Shown in pieces: positions 31,796-43,365 of a stretch of 64,000 bases of DNA. The stretch is from Edaphochlamys debaryana (Eukaryota; Chlorophyta; Chlorophyceae; Chlamydomonadales): positions 806,001 to 870,000 of the forward strand of contig JAEHOE010000013.1 in assembly GCA_016858145.1 (NCBI GenBank). The letters are read 5' to 3'. A model generated the notes under the pieces. The model saw nothing but the letters and a program-made list of their open reading frames with translations, was not told the DNA's origin and ran no database searches. Position numbers and translations under genes: made by a program. The first letter of the stretch is position 1. Every line of letters begins with the position of its first letter.

Positions 31796-32516
31796 GCGGT
31801 AGGAGACCTTACGGACACGGGCGAGTGGGACCGCGTGTAGGATGGACATGCACCACATCGCACGTCACTGGACAAAATTAAGGGGTGTGGGTGCGCATCT
31901 GTTGCATTGCAGGAAGCGGGCTGCGATACAGGGTGAAAGGGACAAAGTCCCCGGGAGGACTGGACATGTGCCGTGCTAGGAGCATTGCTGTACAGCTAGT
32001 TTGTTTTGCGATGGTGGTGTGAGGGCGGCCTGAAGGTTTGCGCTTGGCGGGTGGGACATGCCATGCATGGAACAGTAAACTTCAAGCACATACCGGTAGG
32101 TTTGATGGGCAGACTTTGTTGTCCCGGCTTGCATATGGGCGCGGCACTTCGTCGTGTGGGGACCAAGGTGCGCATCACACGATGGCATGTGCGGGCGAGT
32201 TTGGGGTCCGCTGTTGTAATTCAGGAAGCAGGGTGCGTCACAGGGTGGTGAACAGGTACCCTCGTCTTGTCTTGCGTGCCTGGGATGGAGCCACAGTGAC
32301 GGGCGTTGCGGTGTACCGTTGTTTGTTGAGCAGAACCTGTGTACGGTACCCTCGTGGCGCCTGGCTGTGTGCGGGCCTAGGCGATAAACTATGACCTAAT
32401 AATCTGTACTGGCAGCCCTTCCTCTGGCGGATGGGGACGAGGTCGGATAGGTGTCGCGGTTGGTGTTGTTGCCGCCAAGTATCTGTATAGACCAGCAAAG
32501 TGCTCAACTCTGTCGG
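31655..32516 (+). repeat. Duplicated 3' end, copy 2 (F tail plus flank)
   Basis: Nearly identical partner of 27202-28063. After position 32517, copy 2 carries about 20 extra bases (TTGACGTGCACGTGGCAGT-like) that copy 1 lacks; similarity then resumes up to the orphan half finger. Confidence 0.85.
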
Positions 32517-32586
32517 CGTTTTGACGTGCACGTGGCAGTTGGTTTCTTAGTTGTTGCAAGCGCTGCGAGGGGCTGTGCGCCGGCAG

Positions 32587-32670
32587 GTGTCGTACTGCTG
32601 CCGTGAGTGCCAGGCGGCGCACCGGAAGGCGGGGCACAAGGCGGTGTGTGGTGGAGGCAAAGACAGATGA
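32587..32670 (+). pseudogene. Orphan C-terminal half of a MYND finger, copy 2
   Basis: Same feature as at 28114: an AG acceptor-like site, then VSYCCRECQAAHRKAGHKAVC, ending GGGKDR-stop. It is one codon longer than copy 1. Downstream flank (GCTGACTGGGCTGGGC ... GTAGCAGG) matches the 3' flank of copy C, showing that the ancestral gene end was C-type. Confidence 0.7.
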
Positions 32671-33651
32671 GGTGGCGGAGAAAGCTGACTGGGCTGGGCA
32701 TGACAAAGGTAGCAGGTGTCAGTGCGGTCGGGTTTGCTCGTGTCTTTCAAAGCAGCGTGGGCAGGGCTAACTAAGAGATTGTGGGGGGTGGTTTGATCGT
32801 GCCAGGCGGCCTTGGCAGGTTGAGGCCGCGTATCGTAAGCCGCGCACGGGACCTCTGTATTTTGAGCTACCCAACGTAGCACATGGGCAGGGCACCGGAT
32901 GTATCTGCAAGGGCGAGGAATCAGGCATGCGAACGGGTGGGTTGCTCGTGTAGCGAGCGTGCGCCGGTGCCAGCTTACCAAGTGACTGGAGGGCGACTGA
33001 AGCGAGTGCTTGCATTGAGAGCTGTTGTGGGGCTTGTATTTGTACCAATTCATACTGGCGCCTCTGGCACGGCCGGGGGGTTTAAGCACAGGCCCTGCTC
33101 ATGATACGTAAGGGTTGACATACGGCACTTGGGCTGATGTATCATAAAGCGAGCCCCGTGGTCGATGGGAGAGGTACAAGCTGCAGTGGCGGGGATCTGC
33201 ACTAGTGTGTTTGCGGCGGCAGTGCGGTGGAGCCTCTTGGGGGTTGTAGGAGAATGTCAGTCACGGAGCAGAACAGCGCGACTGGTGCTGACTGCCTTGC
33301 GGTGCGGAGGGGGAGCAGCGGAACAGGCCACGAGGGCGACGTCAGGCGGATGCGAGGGCAGCGTGATTGCTCCATGAGCCCTCGAAGCGCCAGCTTGGGC
33401 GTGTGAGTTCACTGAGTTGAGACACGCACTCTGGCGCCGGCCCAGGCAAACCTATAGGAGCGGCTCGTGATAGATGACCTGTGTGTTTATCTGCCGTTCT
33501 GTGGTCCCCTTGCGCACGCCACGGCCGATGGAGGGCTATGTGAAGCCTGAGGGTTGCTAGCCTGAGGGTGGCTGCCTGCAGCCCTGAACTAGCAGCTTCC
33601 ACTGCCTGCGTGTGAGCCCTACTCACGTGCGGGCCTGCGGGGACTGCGGGA
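32671..33651. other. Intergenic before the truncated LINE
   Basis: The first 60 bp match the 3' flank of copy C. The rest has no recognisable gene, RNA or repeat. Confidence 0.4.
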
Positions 33652-35955
33652 TGCCTCCTCGCCTGCCTGGATGCTCTGGGGGTTGGCGATGGCTTTCTTA
33701 GATGGGTCAGACTGATCTACACGGGCACCAGATCGGCTGCCTTGGTCAACGGTCAGCTTTCCAGCTATAAGGCAGTTACAGCTGGGGTACGACAGGGCTG
33801 CCCGCTGGCCCCCCTTCTCTACCTGGCCCCCGGACAAGCCCTGCTCTCCTTCCTCAAGCGACTTGAACTGGGGTTCGCCCTAGCCAACACGCGCCTCACA
33901 GCCAGCCAGTATGCAGATGACTACGGACAGATCCTGCGATCCACCGCCCTCGTCTCCGCCCTGATGAGCGCCATGGACACCTTCGCAGCAGCGTCAGGCC
34001 AACGCCTCAACGTGGGAAAGTGCGAGCTCCTCCGCATCGGCACGCCGCCGCCCCCGGCCCTCCAGCAGCATCCCCCCCCCGGACCCCAGGCTGCGGAGCA
34101 GGTTGCCGGCCTCCACCTCGCCGCCTCTGCACGCACCCTTGGCGTCACGTTCTCCACACAACCAACGGCGGCCACTCCCCTCCCTCCCCCCCTGCTGGAC
34201 AAGTTCCTCAGCCGCCTGACTCTGATCGCGAGGATGGGCCTCTCAGCCTTCGGCGTTGCCTCATGCCTGTCCGCCTACGGCCTGGGCACCCTCCTCTACC
34301 ACTGCCAGCACAACGGCCTACCCCCTCGTACGGCGATAGAGCACCTAGTGGGCACGGTGGCGGCCCTGACCGACCGCAACATGACGCCTGCTCGATACAG
34401 GGACAACCCCAACGCACTGCCCGCAGGAGCACCCACGAGCTGCATGTACCTCTCCCCGGCAGTTGGCGGCTTTGGCCTGCTCCCCCTCGTCGAGCACACT
34501 GGCGCCAGGCACGCGAGTGCGGCAGTCCGTGGCATTCTGGGCGCCTGCGGCCTCCTCCGCTACCGCCCGCCGTGGACCGCGCCGCTCGTCTCCCTGCTCC
34601 GCTCAACCCACCCAGCAGCACACCCGCTCTGCCTCCTGACAATGCGGCGCCCGACTTCGTCGATCGGTCTCCGCATCTTGGGGGCCACAGTCCAACGCGC
34701 AACCTCACCAGCACTGGTGCGCGTGGCAGGCGCGCTAGCGCTGCTGCCCCGGGCCCAAGTGATTGCTCCCATGCCAGCCGGAGCCTGGGTCTACAATGCA
34801 CCGCTTTGGGGCAACCCAGCCCTGCCCGCGGGGAACATCGACAACAACGCCCCAAGCTGGGGCCTCGAAGGCGAGTTCACAGATCTGTTCGCGGTTCCGG
34901 GACTGCGGACAGTAGGCACGGCAGTCCGCTGCCTAGATGAGCTTGAGCGCATCCGAGGGATGCACGGGCTGGAGGGCAGCATAGGCCGGGCTCTCGCACG
35001 GGCGAGGGCCCAGATCAACAGGTCATATACCGAAAGGGTAGTACAGAGCATTTTGGGCACGCAGGTGGGAGCACTCCCGCAAGCACTCCGCAATGGACTA
35101 GACATGGGACAGCGCCTGGGCGCGCTTATTAGCCGGCTCCCGGCCGGGTGGGCCGAAGCAGCACGGGGGGTGGACGATCAGGCGGCCGCCCCAGGGGAAG
35201 AAGAGGCTTGGGCGAACATTGCCAGGGGCATAGGCTGGGAGGACGTCAGCTTGGCAAAGATGACAGTTAGCCTGGCCACGCACTTGCAATTGGGACCGGC
35301 TCGGGTTAAGCTAGCACGGAAGCATGCACTTTACATTCAGGAGGCGTACGGCACAGACACGGCATCAGCAGAAGCAGTGGCAAGTCTGAAAGCGGTTTGG
35401 CCGAGGTTGTGGGGCATTAAGTGGGATCCGGGCAATAAAGAGCCCTTGTGGAGGCTGGCGATGGATGGCTTCCCGGGATTTGGCATGCACCGGAGCCAGT
35501 TAGGAACTGAGAACGTGGCGAGGTGTCCGTGTGGGCGGGCCATGGAGCAAGGCGATCGGCTCCACCATTTCTGGTATTGTCCAGCCGCTGTGGCTGTTCG
35601 TATGCGCCTCAGTCATGGTATTGGCAGGGCGGTGAAACGACACGAGGTGTGGCTTGCTGTGCCCCCAGAGGGCACCGGGATTCATGCGCGAGTGTGGGAC
35701 GTGGTGTGTCTGGCCGCGATATGCGCGATGGACCGGGCCAGAAGGTACAAGTATGCGCACAGGGACGCTCAGGACCACTCCTTGATGATGGCACAGGCTT
35801 TAGCAGTAGCACGAGGCGAGTTTGAGGGCCGTTTGCAGTGTTTTGCGGAGGTTGGGCTCACGCACAGGGGCTGGGATGAGGTCCCAACCGACCACCCTTT
35901 CCTAGCGGCCAGGGCGGACGGATCAGTGCAGTATGCAGGCCCGGACGCCCCTTGA
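33652..35955 (+). mobile_element. 5'-truncated LINE: RT C-terminal half and C-terminal domain
   Basis: One open frame, homologous to the larger LINE from its LEALGVGNGF position onward (here LDALGVGDGF at 33667). It contains RT motif GVRQGCPLAP, the catalytic YADD (33910-33921), a Pro-rich hinge (PPPPALQQHPPPGP), and a C-terminal domain with CPCG...GDRLHHFWYC, a CCHC-like knuckle typical of LINE ORF2 ends. It ends at TGA 35953-35955. The endonuclease and the first RT motifs are missing, as expected from incomplete target-primed reverse transcription, so the copy cannot move by itself. The remaining frame has no stops, suggesting a fairly young insertion. Confidence 0.85.
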
Positions 35956-35972
35956 TGGAGGCGGGGCACACC

Positions 35973-36163
35973 CTGCGGCGCATAACAAACGGGAGGGAGC
36001 CGCAGGGGGGGGGGGTTCGCCCGGCGGCGCATAACAAACGGGAGGGAGCCGCAGGGCAGGGGCGGGGACCGGGTGAGCTACACGTGGCGTTTGATGGGAT
36101 GTGCACCTTGCGGAAAGGGGACATAGTCCTCTGCGGCGCATAACAAACGGGAGGGAGCCGCAG
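35973..36163 (+). repeat. Three copies of a 33-nt hairpin in the LINE 3' region
   Basis: The unit has stem (C)(T/G)GCGGC and GCCGCAG around the loop GCATAACAAACGGGAGG-GA. It occurs at 35973-36005, 36021-36053 and 36131-36163. Copies 1 and 3 form a perfect 7-bp stem. The copies begin 18 nt after the LINE stop codon. LINE reverse transcriptases often recognise a 3' stem-loop; that role here is inference. Confidence 0.75.
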
Positions 36164-37163
36164 AGTGGGAGTGAATGTGGGGTCGGGAGAGCCAGGATCG
36201 AGAGGTGTACGGCCAACAGTGTGAGCACATGATGAACGGTGAATGGTTACTGGTAGGAGGCGCGGCCGAGGAGGGGCCATCGATACACGTTGAGCATGGT
36301 CATTGCGTGCCAAGGACTAAGGTGGGACCTGAGTGTGGTCAGTGCAAGTTATGACAGGGACTTGCGTTCTGGCTTGCAGGGGGCAAGCCCGTGAGGTGGG
36401 TCGCTTGGCCCCAGCGTTCAGCGCTGTGACCCCAGGGGGGTCCTTCATTGTAAACACCGAGGACTGCGGGAGCCACGCAGCGGCCAGCGGGAGCAAGTGA
36501 TGCGGCCCGAGGCCACAGCAGGCTCGCTTGAACGCGCCGAGGGTTGCAAGGAGAACACGGGGGCTTTGTGCTCGCAGGGGCCGTGCAGCTTAGTCCGCAC
36601 GACGTCGAAGGGGGATGCAGCTGAACGCAACTAGAACGGGGGGGGCCTGACTTGGGTCGGCCAGTAAGGCAGCACGCACGTAAGTGGGCAGCACCCCCAG
36701 GGCACGCCACCCCTCCGAACTCGCCCCGTGAGCCGGCCCCTTCCCCCTTAGGCTCCCATCTACAAGGCCGAGGGCCAGCGGGCGCGAGCCACGGGACCGG
36801 CACCAAACTGCACCTGGTGCCCTGCCTGGTGCGTGGACGAGCCCATGCACGGTCACGTACGAGCAAAACTCATCAGGCTAAGCTGCCAGTAATCGCTGGA
36901 CCTTCACAGCAATACCAGTGGAGATAGCTCTAGCGATGAACCGCGGGTTACGCCCAAGCCTTTGAGGATGAAGTCAATTGCGACTCGGTAGGCTAACACC
37001 CCAACACCGTCAAGAAGCCAGTTGCCCCTCCAAGTTGAGGCACAGCAAGCGTTGATCAGCGAAGTGGGAGCCATGCGCTAACCCGCCAGACTCGGAGCTG
37101 CCATTGCGGGCTGAACTCCGACTTGACGCAACAGCGCGTCCTCAAAGTCAAAAGCCCCTCATC
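36164..37163. other. Intergenic upstream of FkbM gene H1
   Basis: No gene or family repeat recognised. Holds the presumed H1 promoter; no clear core element. Confidence 0.4.
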
Positions 37164-40100
37164 ATGTGGAGAGGGCGTCAGACGCGCTGGGCGGCGCTGC
37201 TCTGGGGTAAGTTTGTAAGGCCGCAGTAGCGGGCCCGCGCTGCGCGTTCTGCAAGGCTCGGCGCAGGCCTGCAAGCACTGTATACAGACGGAGCAGTGCA
37301 TACAACAGCCTCGGGGGGCGGGGCGGACTAACTTGCGCACGCACTTGGGTGCCCGACCTAGTCGCCCGCCTGTCTGCAAACCCCGCCGCAGCCCTGGTCG
37401 CGGCCGCACCCGGCCCGACCCTGCCCCTGCGGCCGTGGCTTGGGCTTCGGCTGCTCGAGAGCAGCACCGCCGGCGAAGAGCCTGAGCCCGGGGCAGCGCC
37501 GCTCACCCCAGGGCTCCCGGTCTTCGAGCACTGCACTGACACCTGCAGCATGGTACGTGCCGTGTGTGCAGCCCAAGCCCGCCAAGGCTACCGATGCCCC
37601 TCTCGCCTCCCCCGCGATACCATGTGTAGCTACTTGCCTGACTCGCGCTTGAGGCGAGTCTGTATAGCCCCTGCTTATGTCCCTGGGCGCCCATCCCCCA
37701 ACCCCCGCAACCCCCGTACCCCACCTGCGCCCACCCGGCATGGCCTGGCCCTTCCTCGGCGCTGCAGGCCAGGAACGGTGTCTGTGAGGAGGGGCGCCGG
37801 ATGCCATCACCGGACTTCAACAACTCCCTCCCGCGGATGACGTACTGTGATCTTGGGTACGGAGCTCTGAGCGGGCTGAAGTTGTGGGGGCGCCACAGGC
37901 AAACACGGCTCGTTGTAGGGGCGCGGAAGGGGGAGAGGGCCTTGGACGCCTGCGTCGAGGTCGCGCCGTGCACTATGTTTACAAGCCCCTGGAAATCACA
38001 AGCCCTGGGCCATTGGCTGAGTTCAAGGTACCCTGCACAGGCGCCGATCCCTCCTCTCCCTTCCTCTGTCCTGATGCCCCAGGTCGGACTGTGCAGATTG
38101 CGGGCCGTGGAGGACCACAGCCCCGCAGGTGCCGTGGTGAGGCTCCGGGGGAGGGGTGCTGAGTGGCCGGGGAGGCACGTGGCGGGCAGGATGGCGAGGG
38201 GCCAGCTGCATGGGTGGGTTGCCCCAGGACCAACGGGGCAGGCAGGCAGACGGCTGGCTACATGACAAGGGAGATGCGGTCCACCCGCGCTCGTAAGGGT
38301 ACGGTTTCGTGAAGCGTCCGGCAGGCCTTGCGACCATACGGAGCAGTAAAGCTAGCCCCCCCAAAGGCGTGAGGTTGCGTCGAAAGGGACGGCGGCCGGC
38401 CCGCTCCACGCCAGGCCGATGACGGCTTGGGTCTCCACGCCCCCGATCCCGACGTCCAGGATGGACGTCAAGACCCCCGGCGCTATACGCTTCCTGCGCG
38501 CCAAGGAAGTGCAGGTCCGCTCAGGGCACATGTATGCATCCATGGGCCCGCTGGGGACGGGGGCGGTTACATGCAGGTGCACCATGATCCGTGTGCTTCT
38601 AAAAGGGCCTGCCGACCGCGGTGCCCCACCTTGCGAGGCCGCTTCAGAGCAGTATCCCCACCGTTGCCCCCTTCAAGCTGTGCCCCCGTGTGCCCCCCGT
38701 GCCCCCGTCCCTCCAAACCCTTCTCTCCCCATCCTGCTCCTCACGCGCAGGTCCGCGTCAAGCCCGCTGTGGTGCCTCCCGACGTGTCCTTCCTGTACGC
38801 CTACACCGATCCGTCCAAAGGTGCGTCCCAAGGCTTGGGGCCAAAGCCCCAGCATGCTGTACACCCGCACCGCCTTGCACAGTGTCACAGCAGTCAAGGC
38901 GCTTGTCACAGCGCCTGATTGTGGAGCTCCAGTCTTGTCAAGGTGCCCGCCCTGCCCCTCCCCTCGCCGCCCTTAGACTATGACGTGTCTTGGCACATGG
39001 AGCACGCGGGCATGGTGGAGCCCCTGCTGAGCAAGGTGCGCGTGCTGTGCTGTGCTGTGCTGTGCTGTGCTGTGCTGTCTGAGCGCGGTGTGCGGGGCTG
39101 GGCTGTGCGGGGCTCTGCGCAGCTCTGCGCCTTTAGGCTGGGCTGGGCTGAGCGGTCTGCGCTGCGCTGGGCAGGGCGGGGCTGATCTTGGTCAGTGCGT
39201 GTCCTGATGCCGCTGCAACCCCAAGGCACCCCGCAGATCTTCTACCGGATCTTGAAGGACCGCTGCCTGCGCCCCGACGGCAGCCGGGCCCTGGTGGTGG
39301 ACGTGGGGGCCAACTTCGGGTGGTTTGCAATCCTGGCGGCACGGCTGGGGTGCCGGTGAGTCAGGGGACCACAGATTGGCTTTATGACCGGAGATCTCGG
39401 AATCAAGATGATGCCGGCATGCTTGCCCTTGCAAGTACCTTGCCTGTCCCCGTTGTTGACTTGTGGCCCGCCACTCTTCGCAGAGTAATTGCGTACGAGC
39501 CCGTACCGCTGTTCCGGCACATGCTGCTGTACAACATCCACGTGAACGACCTGACCTCTCGGATCGAGGTTCGGGACAAGGCGGTGAGCGGCGGCGAGGT
39601 TGGAGCAGGGCCGGAAACCGGTATCAGCGGCTGGGTCCAGGGCTTCGCCGGGTTGTGACTAGCATGGCTTGGAACGCCGCAAGGGCCATGCACACGCCCG
39701 CGTTGTTTACGGGACTCCTCCTGACAGGGCTCTGAAGGCAGCTTGCGGTCTCCTTGTCCCCACACCATGCGCCCCTGTCCTCGTCATGCTGCCATCCAGG
39801 TCACGGACAAGCCCGGGCTCGTCAAGATGGTGGTCCCCTACTCGGGCATATGGGGCACTGCGGGCATCGATGGACTCAACATCGACCACGCAATAGAGGG
39901 TGGGTGGGCGACTGGGAAGCCCTAGTCTCCTTGGGTGCATGGGTCCATGGTTGGATGTTTAAGCGCAGGCGTCCGGTGCTTAGGCTGCTCTGGCGGGTGG
40001 CGTAGTCCCTGCGTGTGGGTCATGCCGGCGAGCCTGGGAGGATGGCCCGGGCAGCCTTGTACACCACAGCATGCATCGATCCTCGCACATCCGTGTGCTG

Positions 40101-42430
40101 GCCCCGGCCCCGCAGGCAAGAAGGAGGACGTCCATGTGCAGGGGGTGATGCTGGAGGACGAGGTCAAGGAGGACGTGCTGCTCATGAAGGTGGGTGTAAC
40201 GGCATGCACCGTTTCCTAGCGTGCCTTGGCCGTACCCTTGACAACCGAGAGGACCTGGAGCAATCACTTGCCGACAGGGCACAGGCTGCGAACAAGACCT
40301 AGAGAAGGACAGGCCCTGAAGAGGCATATCATGACTAAAGCCACTCGCGCTCGCCGCCCGTTTCCCCGCGCTCCCCGTTTCCCTGCGACCCTCATGCATG
40401 ATTGTCCACGGAACACGGCCCCAGGTGGACGTGGAGGGCTGGGAGCCGGGCGTGATGGCGGGCGCTGCGGGGCTGCTGCGGGGGCAGCGGGTGGAGCACA
40501 TCGTCATGGAGTACACGCCGGGTGGGTGGGTGGGTGGGTGGGTAGGAGGGGGCGCGGCTCAGGGGATCACAGGAGGACAGGCTCCGAGGGCGGCTTGCTT
40601 GGCAGGGAGGTGGGCGGGATGAGTGGGACGGGATGGTGGTGGGTGGGTGGGTAGGTGCGGAGAGGAGGCAGGTTGGATTGGGGGCTGGGGCGGAAAGCAG
40701 GTTAGCTCGGTAGACACACATGATCATGAAGCACACACCGGTGCGTGGTGCAGTCTCGCGGGGGCATTGATTTAACTGCGGGGGAGCAACGTGGGATAGG
40801 TTCGGGCAGGATCGGCAGGGTCGATGACGTCAGCCGCCTCTCCGCTTATACGGAAAACCGTGCTGATGCCGTACAGGTGCACCCGAGCGGTGGTACAACT
40901 TTGAGGCCATGGAGGCCACCCCCCGCATGCTGGTCGATCTCATTCATCTGTACGGCTACCGAGTGGGCAGCGTTGGGGACGGCAAGACGGGCTTCGGTGA
41001 CTGGGACGCCCCCCTGCCACCAGCGAGGGAGGTGCGTGGGCGGTCTGTTGGGAGCATGGTTTGCGTATGGGGCTTGGCCCTCCTCTAGCTCCGTAGTTGT
41101 GCAGAGGGCAGGGCACGTGAGGAAAGCGGCTTCGGGTACAGGAATCTCGGGCTTCTCAGGTGGTCAAGCAAGCCGGAGGGGTGCCGCACCCATGCGGAGC
41201 ATTACGTATACACAGCAACTGAGCGAGGTTGCAAGCGAACCCCCACCCTCTCCCCCTCCCCCCGACGTCCCCTCCTCCCCCTCCTTGCAGGTGACTCTCG
41301 ACAACTTGAAGTATGACGTGGCAGATGTACGGCTGTGGAAGGTACGGCATGAAGTACACGGCGACCCAGTCAAGGCCCCTGCTGCGCACACGCCACACCA
41401 CTCCACGTTTCCCTCTGGATGCCCGGACCCCGCCACCCTACCTTTTCCCATGCCCTGTCCCCGTCACCCCAACCCTGCAGGACGGCAGGCTGGGCTGCCC
41501 GTACGATGACATGCTTGACTTCAAGGCATGGGCGGGGTGCTTCGGCGTGCCCGAGTCCCTCAGCGCGCGCAGCCTCAGGTGCGTGGCCCCAGGTGCTCGG
41601 AGCGTTGAATGCAAATCTCCTGCTCCGGCTTCCCACCATGATTGAGTACGGCTTCTACATGCCCTGGAGCCATGCAAACGGACTGGTGCCAAACGCCTGA
41701 GGCCGCTGGGCCAGCTGGGACCGCTGCCTCGAACACAGAGGCACATCGTCAATGAGCGCCGCACTTTATTTGCTACGAATGCCATAATGCGCCACAGGGC
41801 CGAGCTGACGCACAACGTGAACCTTTGGATTACTAAGCCGGAGCACGTGGGGCCGAGCGGCATGGAGCTGGAGCCCCGACCCGTGGGTCTCATACCGCCA
41901 GACGCACCTCCCAACACGTACTGGGGTGAGAAACGCAACACGAGTCAGCGGCGTGGATGTTGGTTCTGGGGTGGGTTCCGGGTCCCTCTGGCTCCGCTCC
42001 TGACTCTTGACCCCCGCCCCAACGCCCCCTGACCTGAATCCCCTCCTGCGAGCAGTCAACAACACGTACAACTTCGGTATGGGCGGCAGGCCCTGTGACG
42101 GCATGGATGCGGAGTGGCAGGTGGGTCCAGGCGTCGCACTGTTGTTAATGACTGATGAGAGGACCCCATTTCAACACCAGCACCAAGGTCTCCGTCGGCC
42201 TGCCCCCACTCTTGCACCCACTCTTTCCGCCTCGTCCTGGCCCTACCGCCTCTGCTCACATCCCAACGCTCCGCACCCGCGCTTGCCCGCAGGTGCGACA
42301 CCATTGCAAGTACTCTGTCCCGGAGTGCGCGGCGGAGGAGGCGGCCCTCGAGAAGCTCCTGGCGGAGGGGCGGGTGCCGCCGCAGGCCTACGTCCTGGGG
42401 GACGCAGTGACGGAGCTGGGCCTGGCGTGA
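37164..42430 (+). CDS. FkbM-family SAM-dependent methyltransferase H1 (18 exons)
   Basis: The spliced frame gives 561 residues. Exons: 37164-37206, 37362-37552, 37768-37856, 38083-38136, 38460-38514, 38751-38820, 38977-39035, 39237-39355, 39484-39583, 39800-39899, 40116-40189, 40425-40521, 40877-41031, 41291-41341, 41481-41578, 41798-41925, 42056-42120, 42293-42430. All introns are GT-AG; phases agree throughout. The N-terminus MWRGRQTRWAALLW plus an Ala/Leu stretch looks like a signal anchor. A Cys-rich module follows (CTDTC, NGVCEEG, CDLGSDCADCGPW). The methyltransferase core has motif I VVDVGANFGWF (about 207-217), AYEPVP (about 230), and the FkbM signature VDVEGWE (about 319-325). FkbM enzymes O-methylate sugars or other hydroxyls; the substrate is unknown here. 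The first exon is the least certain. Paralogue of H2. Confidence 0.85.
39044..39079 (+). repeat. GTGCT microsatellite in H1 intron 7
   Basis: Tandem GTGCT pentanucleotide, about seven units, just after the exon-7 donor, followed by degenerate GGGCTG repeats. Confidence 0.85.
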
Positions 42431-43100
42431 GCGGGGAGGGGCCATGGGCGCGAGGCGAACCCGGCAAACCACGCCAGCCGTGGCTTGCACAAGAGCGCAC
42501 GAAGCAAAGTACTACTAGGGTATGAGGCCGTGCGCCCTGTGATGGGCGCTCAGGCTTACGAGGGATCGAAGCAGGGGGCGGCTGCCCTCGGCTGCCCGCA
42601 CGGTCGGGGCCTTCATTCCGCACGCTAAATGGATGGTGACGTTCATTGGGTTTGGTTGGCATTCATGGCGCCGTAGGCACTTGACGAGGGTGCTGTTGCT
42701 CGAAAGAGTTGCTAGGAAGCAGGGAGGGTTCCCGCCGAGAGGCGTCCTATGGCAAACTCAACCGCCTGACCGCAAGACCCCCTTCTAGTACGGTAGCACG
42801 ACTCGGAGCTATGGTATCGTATGTTCGTATGTTGGTGGTTGTGTTGCGTCATGTGAATGCTCCAGGCCCTGCGCATGCGTGTCGGGCTTGTGCAGGCACG
42901 CCAGCCGCCAAGGTCCTTTGGCCTCGTCCATCACATGTTTACGGGAGCTGTGAAGGGGCTAAGTCTACCCCGGGGGCCAAGGGCCCGGTCGCTCAAGCGG
43001 GGAGTTCCTTGCCGGGTCTAGCAGCAGGTCCGATGTCTTCGCGACCTCGTGTATCACCCTGTCATTGCCGTTATATCTGGAAAGGATGGAGCTTGGCTCA
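42431..43100. other. Intergenic after H1, with a LINE-tail-like segment
   Basis: No gene. The segment at about 42973-42996 (GGCCAAGGGCCCGGTCGCT) resembles the segment at 50552-50573 just beyond the full-length LINE, so part of this stretch may be an older LINE end. Confidence 0.4.
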
Positions 43101-43103
43101 GTC
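43101..43103 (+). repeat. Left 3-bp target-site duplication (GTC)
   Basis: GTC immediately before the CACTA terminus; the same GTC follows the right terminus at 45388-45390. Three-base duplications are the rule for CACTA/EnSpm insertions. Confidence 0.8.
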
Positions 43104-43132
43104 CACTATGGGGACGCGGAACCCCAGTTAGG
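43104..43132 (+). repeat. Left CACTA terminal inverted repeat
   Basis: 29 bp starting CACTATGGGG and ending CCCCAGTTAGG. It is the exact reverse complement of 45359-45387. Confidence 0.9.
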
Positions 43133-43365
43133 AGCCCAGTTAGAGGGCTGCAACTGGGCGCCGAACTGGGCTGTAACTGGTTAGAGTGGGCCTCTAACTT
43201 GGTCCCTAACGCGCCCCAAGACGTGTTCTGCCCGGTGGGGACCAGGCTCCTAACTGGGCTTCTAACTACCGAGTCGCAACCGCAGTTAGAGCGCAACTGG
43301 CCGGTTCTAACCTGGTCCGAGTTGCTAACCCGCCTGGTCCCAACTGGTCAGCAACGTTGCTAACA
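43121..43365. repeat. Left subterminal CCCAGTTA/TAACTGGG cluster
   Basis: About a dozen copies of the core in both orientations (CCCAGTTAG, AACTGGGC, TAACTGGTT, CTAACTGGG, GCAGTTAGAG, CAACTGGCC, CAACTGGTC). Confidence 0.75.
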
